NCBI GenBank assembly: GCA_021404525.1
Contig: JAAWWE010000001.1
Coordinates: forward strand, 62,001-126,000
Reading direction: 5' to 3'
Length of the DNA stretch: 64,000 bases
From: Rhodobiaceae bacterium
Lineage (GTDB): Bacteria; Pseudomonadota; Alphaproteobacteria; Parvibaculales; Parvibaculaceae
The notes under the pieces: model-generated
Database searches by the model: none
Seen by the model: only the letters and a program-made list of their open reading frames with translations
What the model was told of the DNA's origin: nothing
Shown here: positions 1 through 8,471 of the stretch, piece after piece
How positions within the stretch are numbered: the first letter of the stretch is position 1
Layout of the letters: every line of letters begins with the position of its first letter
Position numbers and translations under genes: made by a program

Positions 1-174
1 GCCGCAATCTGCGCACATATAGACGTCAACTGGATGGCGCGCGTCGCGTAACGCCGTTTCGCGATCATCAGTGTAGTTTTCTGAAAGCGGGATAGGCTTG
101 AGATTAACAACACGCGAAACATTGCTGGAATCGCATAGTCTGCAGGTGCTGCGATGTGAAACTGTCACTGACAT
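1..174 (-). CDS. Sugar C-methyltransferase, N-terminal fragment (runs off window)
   Basis: Only the first 58 codons are inside the window; I translated them by hand from the minus strand. The ATG at 174-172 directly follows the TAA of the upstream gene with no spacer, so the two genes are translationally coupled. The fragment has CRLC near residue 11 and CADCG at residues 54-58, with a PIPLSENY stretch between. This is the pattern of the putative zinc-binding N-terminal domain of sugar C-methyltransferases (TylC3/NovU type), which methylate C3 of keto-deoxysugar nucleotides. The SAM-binding domain would lie outside the window. Its position next to an RmlD-like reductase fits a deoxysugar pathway. 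The family call is fairly sure; the substrate is unknown. Confidence 0.72.
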   Translation of the reverse strand, partial: MSVTVSHRSTCRLCDSSNVSRVVNLKPIPLSENYTDDRETALRDARHPVDVYMCADCG

Positions 175-1062
175 TTAGTTTTCCTTTGGTGCTGGAAATA
201 TACCATCAACAAGGTCATCCAGCATTTGTGGGTGCAATCCGGTCAATCGGGTTGTTCGCTCCATACCAAGCCCGCTATAGCGAGGTTTGAATGCAATCTC
301 GATGCCCTTGGCTGTTGCCGTGGTTGGTTTGATAAGGTCTGAACTGAACGAGAGACGTCGCGCCATGGACTCCGCAAGCTGAGTGTAGCTGACATTGTCG
401 GCGCCGGAGAGATGGAGCATGCCAGAGATGCGATGCTCGCCAATCGTCACCAGGGACTCGCTGACAAACTCTACCGACATCGGAGCAAAGAGCAGATCAG
501 AAAACGGCTCGACTACTTCACCTTTTCCCCAGGTTTCAATCCAGCCTGGCAGCGGGGAAACGTCCGGCGTGAGGATTTTGGTCAGACGCACAATGTTGAG
601 CAGCTCAAGGGTCCCTGCGGCTTTCGCGCCATCCAGTATATTCTTTTCACCCAGAGACTTTTGCTGGGCATAGGCAATTCGAGGATCATGCGGTGCATCC
701 TCATTTGGCCAAGCCTGATCTCCACCAAAAACAGAATTCGTCGAGATAAAGGTCACAAACACACCTTGATCTAAAAGCGATAGGACGAGGCGGGGAATAT
801 GCTCGACGTTTGTCACATGAGCTTCTGGGTCGGTTTCGCATCTCTCGTAATTCGTCGTTGCCGCGATGATGAATGCGTAGTTGATATTACTGGGCGCCTC
901 GAAGACCGCTTCATCGCGAAAATCCAGATAGACACGGTCGTCTGAAACGGATTCCTTCCGACGTGTCGTCGCTACGCAGGTATGGCCGCGTTTTTTTAAC
1001 GCGCGAATGACGCCTCCGCCGACAAGGCTGTCTCCTCCAACGACTAAGTAACCTTCCTGCAT
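175..1062 (-). CDS. RmlD-like NAD(P)-dependent sugar reductase/epimerase (SDR)
   Basis: This is an extended short-chain dehydrogenase of about 295 residues. It has a near-N-terminal nucleotide-binding loop (VVGGDSLVGG), an STNSVFGG strand carrying the catalytic Ser/Thr, and a YAQQK active-site YxxxK. The short insert-free layout resembles dTDP-4-dehydrorhamnose reductase and related 4-ketoreductases of deoxysugar synthesis. I chose the ATG at 1062 because GGAG lies upstream and the Rossmann strand starts a few residues later; an in-frame start at 1131 would add 23 unremarkable residues. It sits between a methyltransferase-like gene and the zinc-type C-methyltransferase, whose start it abuts. 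Likely role: reduction or epimerisation of a keto-sugar nucleotide in the cytoplasm. Confidence 0.75.
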   Translation of the reverse strand: MQEGYLVVGGDSLVGGGVIRALKKRGHTCVATTRRKESVSDDRVYLDFRDEAVFEAPSNINYAFIIAATTNYERCETDPEAHVTNVEHIPRLVLSLLDQGVFVTFISTNSVFGGDQAWPNEDAPHDPRIAYAQQKSLGEKNILDGAKAAGTLELLNIVRLTKILTPDVSPLPGWIETWGKGEVVEPFSDLLFAPMSVEFVSESLVTIGEHRISGMLHLSGADNVSYTQLAESMARRLSFSSDLIKPTTATAKGIEIAFKPRYSGLGMERTTRLTGLHPQMLDDLVDGIFPAPKEN

Positions 1063-1152
1063 GTAAGCTCTCGCTCCTACTGACTGAACAACTTTACGAA
1101 CTCTCACAATTGAATGTGCCGCGCCCCACAACGCTCCGCCATCAAACTGTTC

Positions 1153-2100
1153 TTATGAAACAAATGCGCGCCAGGCATCGCGAAGGTCTATCGCCAATTG
1201 CCGTGGTTTGGAATGAGTTGGCGCAGTCTTCGACGCTTCGGCGCCACCCGCGCCAGATTCTACAGCCGCCGTGCCGCTGGAAGTGCTTGGTTGGCCGTCG
1301 GGTAGCACATCGCCCACGGATGTACTTGTCTCCATTGGGCCAACGAAAGGAGTGTCGTGCACTTTGCGCATTACGATAAAGATTGCGACGTCGGGAACGT
1401 TCAGTGTTGTGACAATTTGGCCACCAGACGTTGCTCCACTATTCGCTATCGTCTGGTTCAACGTCGGAAAATAGGTCGCATAGTCGCGAAGGGGCGCGAA
1501 CAGGTCATTGTCTGTGTCTACAGCGTCATACCAGAAATCCGTGACTTCATACTGGTTGTAACCTGCAAGATCAAAAAAGCACCGAGGCGTATAGGTCAGG
1601 TATCCATGGTTTGAATATCCCACGCAGGGTAGAGAGTGGACGATATACCCGCCTACCTTTACAGAATTGTGGATGAAGCGGAATGCATTGTACTGATTTA
1701 AAAGATGCTCGGTGGTGCCGAAATTCAGAACCAAATCGAATTTTCCGACGAAGTCTTCCGGCGGATTTTGATGGTTCAAATCGACGATGGTCGTCCTATA
1801 GCCATCTGCAATATCGATGGCGTTGTATACAAAGCCAGCTTTCTCAAACAGCTGACCAACAAATGCGTCATTGGTGCCACCTGATGCCAAGTCGTATCCA
1901 GACCCCTGAGTGAGCTGTTTAGCGAATGCAGAAACATCGCCATTTTCGAGGTCTGGGGCATATTGGGACAGAAAGTTGACAACTCCATCTTCTGATGCCG
2001 AATACAGGTTGGAGGACCCCACATCAAGCACTGCCATCCCATCTTTTTTGAACAGGCCTATTTGATCGAGTTTCTCGATAGCTGATTGAGTAATCCCCAT
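1153..2100 (-). CDS. SAM methyltransferase-like protein (paralogue A)
   Basis: The 315-residue protein has a weak class I methyltransferase layout: VLDVGSSNLYSA near residue 24 as the glycine-rich motif, then AIDIADG as the acidic end of the second strand, then FDLVLNFGTTEHLLNQ around the fourth strand. The NFGTTEH core is shared with the neighbouring gene at 2229-3083, so the pair are tandem paralogues. The C-terminal 60 residues are low-complexity (Ser, Gly, Ala, Thr) and end in a short basic tail. No signal peptide or membrane segment is visible. Its place among glycan-modifying genes suggests action on a sugar or lipid-linked sugar, but the substrate cannot be read from the sequence. Confidence 0.55.
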   Translation of the reverse strand: MGITQSAIEKLDQIGLFKKDGMAVLDVGSSNLYSASEDGVVNFLSQYAPDLENGDVSAFAKQLTQGSGYDLASGGTNDAFVGQLFEKAGFVYNAIDIADGYRTTIVDLNHQNPPEDFVGKFDLVLNFGTTEHLLNQYNAFRFIHNSVKVGGYIVHSLPCVGYSNHGYLTYTPRCFFDLAGYNQYEVTDFWYDAVDTDNDLFAPLRDYATYFPTLNQTIANSGATSGGQIVTTLNVPDVAIFIVMRKVHDTPFVGPMETSTSVGDVLPDGQPSTSSGTAAVESGAGGAEASKTAPTHSKPRQLAIDLRDAWRAFVS

Positions 2101-2196
2101 CCTCGGACACCTACCTCCCTGACTTGCCTACGCAATTAGAACTAGCGTTTTTAGGGGGTAGGATGCAGGCAGGTCAAGGTTTGTGATGGCTATTCT

Positions 2197-2216
2197 AGCC
2201 TCGCCGGGGCGAGGCT
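2197..2216 (-). terminator. GC-rich hairpin after paralogue B
   Basis: A perfect inverted repeat AGCCTCGCC / GGCGAGGCT starts 13 nt past the stop of the gene at 2229-3083. There is no T-run on either side, so it is a poor intrinsic terminator. It may instead mark a transcript end protected from exonucleases, or a pause between the two paralogous genes. Confidence 0.35.
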
Positions 2217-2228
2217 GTCTGGCTGTGT

Positions 2229-3083
2229 TTACCTTGCCACAATCCGTTTCAACGCCTGCCGAACGCGTTTTGCCATCTGGATGAGGTAGAACACAAATGA
2301 TGACCGGGTTTGCCCGTAGATGATCTTGCCATTTGCCAGTTGTACATACTCGTTGTCCACAACGCCTGCAGCAAACGGCGCGATGCTGGTGGACATCTCC
2401 AACGGTACTTTAAAATCCGAATTGGCAATCTTCGTAAGGATAACCTCCAAACCGACATTTTTCACAGCCTTTTCGTCCAGGCCCTGGCTTATCAGGTCCT
2501 TGGGCACCGGTTGGTCTGCCCCTGTACTGATCGTCTGGCGGACAAGCTGATAATCGTTCGATTTAATCAGGGAAGAGAAGAATAGAGGGTCGTAGCGAAA
2601 GAGGCCGTGTTTGATGAAGCCGGAAAAAGGAAGATCGTGGAACGAAAGACCGTCTGGTTTCAGAAGCAGGTGCATGGTCCTGAAGGCTTCAATTTGATTG
2701 AAAACATGCTCTGTGGTTCCGAAGTTTGTGACGAGATCAAATTTGCCGACAAGCTTTGGGCCAGGTGTGTGGCTGTTCAGATCAAAGACGATCGTGCGTT
2801 CAGCTTCAAATATGTCGAGGGCAACATACTCAAAGCCGGCATCTATCAGGACTTCTCCGAGCAAACCACCATTTGAAATCCCCCGAAGGCGGTCATCGGA
2901 CAGGGACGACGCGCCATCTGCGCGCCGCTCGTCATAATAAGCAAGAAAGGCACGGGCCGTTTCAAACGCGTTGGGGCCTGACAGCTGGGACGTGCCGATA
3001 TCACAGATACTTGCGCCGGGAGAAAGTCTCCCCTCTTCGGTCATTTCCATAAGCCGAAGCAACGTTTTCGCCGAAGCACCCAT
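2229..3083 (-). CDS. SAM methyltransferase-like protein (paralogue B)
   Basis: This 284-residue relative of the protein at 1153-2100 shares the order of motifs: ICDIGTSQLSG near residue 26, ALDIFEAERTIVFDLN for the second strand, and FDLVTNFGTTEHVFNQ around the fourth. It lacks the low-complexity tail of paralogue A and ends in a short basic stretch. The ATG at 3083 is the first in frame; no strong ribosome site is visible. The pair probably arose by local duplication and may act on the same glycan, either as two specificities or as a heterodimer. Family membership beyond a methyltransferase-like fold is not established. Confidence 0.55.
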   Translation of the reverse strand: MGASAKTLLRLMEMTEEGRLSPGASICDIGTSQLSGPNAFETARAFLAYYDERRADGASSLSDDRLRGISNGGLLGEVLIDAGFEYVALDIFEAERTIVFDLNSHTPGPKLVGKFDLVTNFGTTEHVFNQIEAFRTMHLLLKPDGLSFHDLPFSGFIKHGLFRYDPLFFSSLIKSNDYQLVRQTISTGADQPVPKDLISQGLDEKAVKNVGLEVILTKIANSDFKVPLEMSTSIAPFAAGVVDNEYVQLANGKIIYGQTRSSFVFYLIQMAKRVRQALKRIVAR

Positions 3084-3634
3084 CTTGCACTGCTCTTTCT
3101 ATATGCTGCTGCTCAATTTCATGGCGCCGTCTCTTCTATTGCGGTGCCAAGATCGGCGCAGCTTCCGATGATTGGGAACTGAGCTGGAACAAGGTCGGAG
3201 AGATACTCAGCTGCCAAATCAAACCGGAAAGGGAATAACTGATAGCCAGGCACCTGTCGACCTTAAACGGTGAAGATATGTCGACCTGCTTCCTGGATAT
3301 GCGTAGGTCAGTGAAGGCGCAACAAGGAAAGCGCCTGTCACAGGCCGCGCGTTGCGATATTTGAGACTAATATTCATATTGAAGCAGACGTGGTCGCATA
3401 TCTGATTATGAATAATTCACCTGGCATATTGCTTCTGTTTGTTCACATCCTGCTGACCTGCGACGGGTGCCTGATCAACGTTCTTGGTGATTAATCTGAT
3501 ATTGCCCTCAAAATATACGCAATCGAACATTTTGACGCGATGGTGGAAGACCTTGCTGCGGCTGGTTTTAGTGATTTGCGGTCGGCGCCAATAGTCACTG
3601 CGAGGCAACCCGGGAACAAAAGCCTAAGGCGTTT
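3084..3634. other. 551-bp gap with possible gene remnants
   Basis: No convincing gene lies here. On the minus strand an open frame ending in TGA at 3121-3119 reads PGYQLFPFRFDLAAEYLSD and then about 25 more sensible residues, but it is closed upstream by a TAA near 3263. A second minus-strand frame at 3417-3608 (63 residues) contains MFDCVYFEGNIRLITKN and ends basic. Both could be the tails of decayed genes. I see no ribosome site in front of either, and no RNA or repeat structure. Confidence 0.3.
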
Positions 3635-5230
3635 CTAGCGATGGTTGTGCCCGAATGGGTAGACTTGAACCCAGTCTTTCTCAAATGGCGGCACTGCAGT
3701 CATTCCGTCGACCGCGTACTGATAAGGATCCAGGGGCCAGGCGTTCATGCCTGCCCAAGCGACCCGCCTCGGGAACCCCTTTGGGCGCGCTGCAATACAC
3801 ATGTCGACCACCCTACGCTCTCGTTTTTCCGGTGGCCGCCCTCTATGTTCCAGTTTGTTCGGATCAAAGATCAGCAGTGTGCCGGTTGGGCCGACAGCGT
3901 GGATGTTCTCTCCAGCGTCAGTCAGAAACTCGAACGGACCCGAGGATTCGTCTACGTCGGTCAAGTAGACCAGCGCCCGCAGCACCCCAGGCGGCGCACC
4001 ATCAAAATGGAATGTCTGAGGGCCCTCGGCTTCGTCGCCATGAGGAAGCGACCGAAAATAGCGTGCGTTGATAACGTGAGGATCACCGTTCAAAGCCGCT
4101 TGGAGGTGGGGAAGTACCGCGTCCGAATAGACATATTCGAAGACCCTGTGAATGAGTTCTTCATTTGGCGTAACTGACCGCATATTCCGGTTGAACGGCT
4201 CTCTGCTTGTGCCGAACCAACTCAGCCGCTGATGCTCATTGCTGACACTAGCGTCGGCCGGAAGCGCCTCAATGACTTTTTGGATTTGGGTGCAATCAGT
4301 CTCCAGTTGAAGTACAGGATTGCTTATAAATTTCTCTCGTGAATCTGCGAATTCGATCGTTGCATCGAGAGTTGGCCCTTCAGCGTTGACGCGAGCGTGC
4401 TCATAAAGGTCCATGTTTACGTGGCTTGAGCAATTGTGAACGGCGTGGTCGAGAACGGCATCTAACAGGAGTGTGCTTGCCTCGCTTGTCATATGAAATC
4501 CGTCTAGACGATGTTCGCGCGCCAGCAACCCATCTTCTTCAACATGATCACTTACATCAATGAAGGGAACATTCGCGACGCGGCATAGACGCGCAAGTAC
4601 CTGGTTAGACAGCTTGGTCAGTTTTATACGAAGGGGTAATGGACATTTAAATCCATGGGCGTCGGCGAACTCCTCTTCGTCTTCCTGTGATGGTAGTGGC
4701 AATGCGGCAAGATATGTTCGTGTAAAGCCAGATCCGTACAAGGCAACTAGTCCCTGAAGTATGGGCGTGTACTTCGCGGTCAGCAAATCCTCAACTGAAT
4801 CAAAAGGTAGTTTTTGGGCTTCATGGTCCGCGTTTCCGCTGCCATCGGGCATGTCGAAATCATAAACATCCTGAAACTGTTTGAAGACGTTGCCGCGAAG
4901 GTCAATGTCGCCGCAGAAAATGACCAGGATGGGGGTTGTGGCAGGGGTGCCGGCTGCAAAAGCAAGGTTGGCTGCTGTGTGATCGAGATTGTTCCAGACA
5001 TTCTGTCCGCTTTCGTCAGCAAGCCGGTTCTTCTTTAGGATTTCAACTACAGGTTCAGCGAGTTGTCCACTGGCATCAACAAATTCGCTAGAGCAGAACC
5101 CGACCAGATAGTCCGAAGAAACCAGCAAGGGCGTTTTTTCCATTGGCGTTCGGACAATTTTGTTCTTAAGCGGCAGGCAATGGCTGTCGCCAATGCAATA
5201 GATATGCTGTGTCCGTTCAAGCTCGGTCAT
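3635..5230 (-). CDS. GDSH-type esterase fused to a 2-oxoglutarate/Fe(II) oxygenase-like domain
   Basis: This is a 531-residue two-domain protein. The N-terminal half has IGDSH at residues 13-17 (nucleophile block of SGNH/GDSL hydrolases), a CGDID strand near 106, and DGFH at 243-246, where the catalytic Asp-His pair of this fold sits. The C-terminal half has an FHFDG motif (His408, Asp410), His462 in LEHRG, and arginines 470-473, arranged like the HxD...H...R set of phytanoyl-CoA or prolyl-hydroxylase-type oxygenases. No signal peptide is visible. Upstream GSCFA and sulfotransferase genes point to glycan decoration. A sugar or acyl esterase joined to a hydroxylase is an inferred role; I know no characterised protein with this layout. 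Confidence 0.7.
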   Translation of the reverse strand: MTELERTQHIYCIGDSHCLPLKNKIVRTPMEKTPLLVSSDYLVGFCSSEFVDASGQLAEPVVEILKKNRLADESGQNVWNNLDHTAANLAFAAGTPATTPILVIFCGDIDLRGNVFKQFQDVYDFDMPDGSGNADHEAQKLPFDSVEDLLTAKYTPILQGLVALYGSGFTRTYLAALPLPSQEDEEEFADAHGFKCPLPLRIKLTKLSNQVLARLCRVANVPFIDVSDHVEEDGLLAREHRLDGFHMTSEASTLLLDAVLDHAVHNCSSHVNMDLYEHARVNAEGPTLDATIEFADSREKFISNPVLQLETDCTQIQKVIEALPADASVSNEHQRLSWFGTSREPFNRNMRSVTPNEELIHRVFEYVYSDAVLPHLQAALNGDPHVINARYFRSLPHGDEAEGPQTFHFDGAPPGVLRALVYLTDVDESSGPFEFLTDAGENIHAVGPTGTLLIFDPNKLEHRGRPPEKRERRVVDMCIAARPKGFPRRVAWAGMNAWPLDPYQYAVDGMTAVPPFEKDWVQVYPFGHNHR

Positions 5231-5260
5231 GATCTGACTTCTCGTTTTACAGATAGGTAG

Positions 5261-6352
5261 TCAAGTGGACTTGGACCGGACAGCCTGTGCTTTGAACAAT
5301 TCATCCTCGTCGCAAATCACTTTGTCAACGTCGCCGATCTCCTCAGGCGATTTTTCAGGAGGCGCTGCGGCCATGTTTGTCTCAAGTTTTTCTGTCGGTT
5401 CATTGGAGAATAAGGAAAAAAACGCCCGCATCACGTGCGCAACGCCCAGCCTGCTTACTTCTCGCAGGTCTTCGGAAAAATAGTCGTTCCGACGAGCGTT
5501 CGTGATAATTTCGTACGATGCAAAATAGTGCACATTTTCATGCCTGCTCCTAAGTTCCTCGGCGGCCACCCTCAGCACCGATTTTGAATAGTTCGTTGCT
5601 TCAACCACGTGCCTTTTGGTGTTGGTTGCCGCAAGGGGCACTGGAGAGACTGTAAGAATTATTTTGGCTTTGGAATTGACTTGTCGCAACTTGGCGTGGA
5701 ACCGCTCAAAACCCTCTACAACCTCGGCCACCGACAGGTTTGCAAATTCGTATTTGTCTGAATCATATTCACCGAAGGTGCAGCCAGGGCAAACAGGAAA
5801 CACAGCGCTATCCTCGCGCGATCGCCAGATCTCCGTTAGGCCCATTGTAAATACAAAAACGTCAAGGTTTTCGAATAGCTCACGGACAGCGCCCAGGTGG
5901 GTGGCTCTGTCGTCAATTAACCGTTGCTTGCTTGAAAAGCCACCAGGCTGCACGGATGGCCGAAAGGGGTCTATCCAGGCGCCGTTTTCCTCCCATGGCT
6001 CTTCTTTGGGCTCAAATTCGCCGTAGGCCCGTTCAATCAGTTGTGCCAGCTGCGGTGTACTGTAGATGTTTCCAAAACGGGCAGAATAAAGTCCATACCC
6101 CATCAATGATCGCGCGTCAGCGTCCAGCAATGCTGGACCTGGCTCCGTATTGAGATAGGTAAAACCCTGCCCCTGCAATGCCCGTGCGATATGTTGGGCA
6201 AAGCAGCTACCGCCGCTTGCTATTTTCATTGCCTTGTCAATTTGCAGGCTTGAAGGGAGTTGCGGAGTGAGATCAGCATAGGAATTGGCCGAGACTGAAC
6301 CTCGCCAGAATGCGGGAGCATCAAGTTTGTTGTAAGGGCAGTCAGGCTTCAT
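5261..6352 (-). CDS. GSCFA-domain protein
   Basis: The protein of about 363 residues carries the family signature SGGSCFAQHIARAL near residue 48 and further conserved stretches such as FVFTMGLTEIW, VSPVPL and HYFASYEI. GSCFA proteins belong to the SGNH hydrolase clan and occur in polysaccharide and capsule loci; their biochemical role is largely inferred. I chose the ATG at 6352 because GGAAGG lies 9 nt upstream; a TTG at 6361 is the alternative. The gene is 30 nt before the GDSH-oxygenase fusion and 18 nt after the sulfotransferase, so the three form one likely operon. Its likely job is acyl transfer or removal on a glycan or lipid-linked sugar. Confidence 0.82.
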   Translation of the reverse strand: MKPDCPYNKLDAPAFWRGSVSANSYADLTPQLPSSLQIDKAMKIASGGSCFAQHIARALQGQGFTYLNTEPGPALLDADARSLMGYGLYSARFGNIYSTPQLAQLIERAYGEFEPKEEPWEENGAWIDPFRPSVQPGGFSSKQRLIDDRATHLGAVRELFENLDVFVFTMGLTEIWRSREDSAVFPVCPGCTFGEYDSDKYEFANLSVAEVVEGFERFHAKLRQVNSKAKIILTVSPVPLAATNTKRHVVEATNYSKSVLRVAAEELRSRHENVHYFASYEIITNARRNDYFSEDLREVSRLGVAHVMRAFFSLFSNEPTEKLETNMAAAPPEKSPEEIGDVDKVICDEDELFKAQAVRSKST

Positions 6353-6370
6353 CAGATTCAACCTTCCATT

Positions 6371-7165
6371 TCAATGGTCGTATCCATAAAGATCTAAACA
6401 TTTGCGGAACTCCGGATCATTTAGAACACTGGAGATGCCGGCAAGATCAAGGTTGCTGTATTGGCCGACCTTCTTTGTTCCTGGCATGAATGTTGGACCA
6501 CGCCCGTGAATTGTTTCATACATCTCTGAAAGGGCTTCAGACGGGGTATGCCCTAAATACTCAAATAGCCCCTCAAGCAGACTACCCATCTTGCCTTCGC
6601 GCAACTCTAGAATTTCTGTGTAGAGATCCTCAAACCGAAGCGTAAATGTGGAACTGTCCTTGAGCCAGCGACTGTTTTCTACAAAATTGAAATTGTGCTT
6701 CATCTGAAAATATACGTGCACAAAACGTTGCTCATCCGACTCAAAGTCATTTTTCATGCGGTTTTGAGTGTTTTGGGTATCAGAGCTGTGGGTTGCGAAA
6801 CTCTTTGAGTATGTGACGAAACGAACATAGCTCCAAATGACATCGCCCGGGTGCCGGTACATAAAAAGGTGTTTGATCCGACCATCTGCGAATGCATCTG
6901 CAAGATCCGGATCGTAGGTGAGATGGGATGGTGCATAGGCATTGTCTGGGAGTTCAAAAAAACGCTGAGGTGCATTGCCCTCGGCATACTCGCGCAGGTG
7001 GTTTTGACTGTCGACGAAGTTCGTTCCGTGATCTAAGAACCTGACATGAGTGTCTTCAAAGCCGCAATATTCAGCGATAGACGCCAGTAAGTAGGTGCCA
7101 CTCTTCGGGATTGCATTACATATTAGTGGCATCTGGTGTCTTTCTCGCATGGTTTTAAATGACAT
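6371..7165 (-). CDS. Sulfotransferase family protein
   Basis: The 264-residue protein has the PAPS 5'-phosphosulfate loop in AIPKSGTYLL (about residues 17-26) and a 3'-phosphate site in MYRHPGDVIWS about 100 residues in, both diagnostic of cytosolic-type sulfotransferases. It would move sulfate from PAPS to a hydroxyl or amine, here plausibly on a surface carbohydrate. The upstream ATG at 7165 has no clear ribosome site; an in-frame ATG at 7132 directly in front of the core fold is a fair alternative. It is the first gene of the minus-strand operon that continues into the GSCFA gene. No PAPS-synthesis genes lie in the window. Confidence 0.85.
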   Translation of the reverse strand: MSFKTMRERHQMPLICNAIPKSGTYLLASIAEYCGFEDTHVRFLDHGTNFVDSQNHLREYAEGNAPQRFFELPDNAYAPSHLTYDPDLADAFADGRIKHLFMYRHPGDVIWSYVRFVTYSKSFATHSSDTQNTQNRMKNDFESDEQRFVHVYFQMKHNFNFVENSRWLKDSSTFTLRFEDLYTEILELREGKMGSLLEGLFEYLGHTPSEALSEMYETIHGRGPTFMPGTKKVGQYSNLDLAGISSVLNDPEFRKCLDLYGYDH

Positions 7166-7382
7166 AAATTGGGTGTGCCGTTGGTTCTGTTTCCACCGCG
7201 AACCCTATGTCCTCGTCATCTTTCGTCTGCTGCATACCACTTTTGACTTGAGATTTCAGAAGGGACCGGTTTCACCCACGCGTCAAACTTATACTCAATC
7301 CGAGGTTGTATTCCCAGTCCGAGGGCGATATCGATATTTGGTATTGGTTGGGAAATAGTAGAGACAGCTTAGGATAGTCAAT
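7166..7382. promoter_or_regulatory. Divergent promoter region
   Basis: This 217-bp non-coding stretch separates the minus-strand sulfotransferase operon from the plus-strand TylF-like gene, so promoters for both must lie here. I could not single out convincing -35/-10 boxes or an operator. Confidence 0.4.
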
Positions 7383-8465
7383 ATGTCAGGCAATGACCGA
7401 GGTGTCTCTGATGATCGCGCATTTCTGAAGAAAATCGATGCAATGGTGCGCGCGCAAGAACCCATTCCTCCCGAGTTGGAAGAACGTGCCCTAGAAATCC
7501 ACCTAGAGAGCAACCCCGATCGCTCAGACCTTCTACAGCGTCTCTGCGCTGTAGTAGCGGCTCAGGGCCGTACCGTGCCGTTGGAGCTGGAGGAACGAGC
7601 GCTTCTGGCCATTCTCGCTGACGATCCAAGCCGTGAGGATATGCGACCGCGTCTGAATGCCGTTCAGGTCGCGCTCGGCAAAGCTGAACCACCTGCGCCG
7701 ATGGTCGGACCTTTGGGGGAGCAGGCGTCGGAAACCGGCGTCGATTTCCAGCAAGAGTCGCGAACTTACGAAGAAAAAGCGAACTACGAAGACCTCGATC
7801 CAGAATTTCTCCCGATCATGGAGGAGGTGCGGCATTACTCGATGACCTCTGTAGAGCGCATGTATGCCGTCTACAAAACCATCGAATATCTGGAAAAAGC
7901 TGTCATTCCAGGCGCGATTGTTGAGTGTGGGGTCTGGCGCGGCGGAAGCATGATGGTTGCGCTGGCGACTCTGAAGGCACTTGGCCGGACAGACCGCGAA
8001 ATCTATTTGTTCGATACTTTTGAAGGCCTGCCCGAACCCGACGCAGATGTCGATGTCGATATGTTTGGCAACAGAGCGATTGACGGATGGATCCCCCAAT
8101 CAAGAGGCAAGAAAATGAGCAACTGGGCTTACGCGAGCCTGGAAGATGTAAAAGCCAACATTGAGTCCGTTGGTTACCCGATGGAGCGGGTCCACTTTGT
8201 GAAAGGCATGGTGGAGGACACCATCCCTGGCACATGTCCAGGCTCGATTGCTTTGCTCCGGCTCGACACCGATTTCTATTCCTCGACAGTTCATGAGATG
8301 AAACATCTCTACCCGAACCTTGAAAAAGGGGGCGTTCTGATAATCGACGACTATGGGCATTTCCTCGGTGTCCGACGGGCCGTAGATGAGCATTTCCAAG
8401 CCACCGGGGAAGCAGTTCTACTTCAGAGGATCGATTACTCAGGTCGCCTGGTCGTCAAAACCTAG
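7383..8465 (+). CDS. TylF/MycF-type O-methyltransferase with N-terminal 37-residue repeats
   Basis: The 360-residue protein has a catalytic part from about residue 140 with IVECGVWRGGSMM (SAM loop), FDTFEGLPEPD, RLDTDFY and IIDDYGHF. The last two carry the Asp residues that bind Mg2+ in macrocin and mycinamicin O-methyltransferases. These enzymes methylate sugar hydroxyls. Before it, residues 27-63 and 64-100 are two copies of a 37-residue repeat (PxELEERAL...NPDRSDL), absent from the usual TylF enzymes of about 250 residues. The same repeat starts the protein of the convergent gene 6 bp away. The gene is monocistronic with its own promoter at 7166-7382. O-methylation of a glycan is likely; the acceptor is unknown. 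Confidence 0.85.
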   Translation: MSGNDRGVSDDRAFLKKIDAMVRAQEPIPPELEERALEIHLESNPDRSDLLQRLCAVVAAQGRTVPLELEERALLAILADDPSREDMRPRLNAVQVALGKAEPPAPMVGPLGEQASETGVDFQQESRTYEEKANYEDLDPEFLPIMEEVRHYSMTSVERMYAVYKTIEYLEKAVIPGAIVECGVWRGGSMMVALATLKALGRTDREIYLFDTFEGLPEPDADVDVDMFGNRAIDGWIPQSRGKKMSNWAYASLEDVKANIESVGYPMERVHFVKGMVEDTIPGTCPGSIALLRLDTDFYSSTVHEMKHLYPNLEKGGVLIIDDYGHFLGVRRAVDEHFQATGEAVLLQRIDYSGRLVVKT

Positions 8466-8471
8466 GCGGCG

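Noticed and set aside
3417..3608. A 63-residue minus-strand gene
   Set aside because: No ribosome site and no recognisable family; listed only as part of a possible remnant region.
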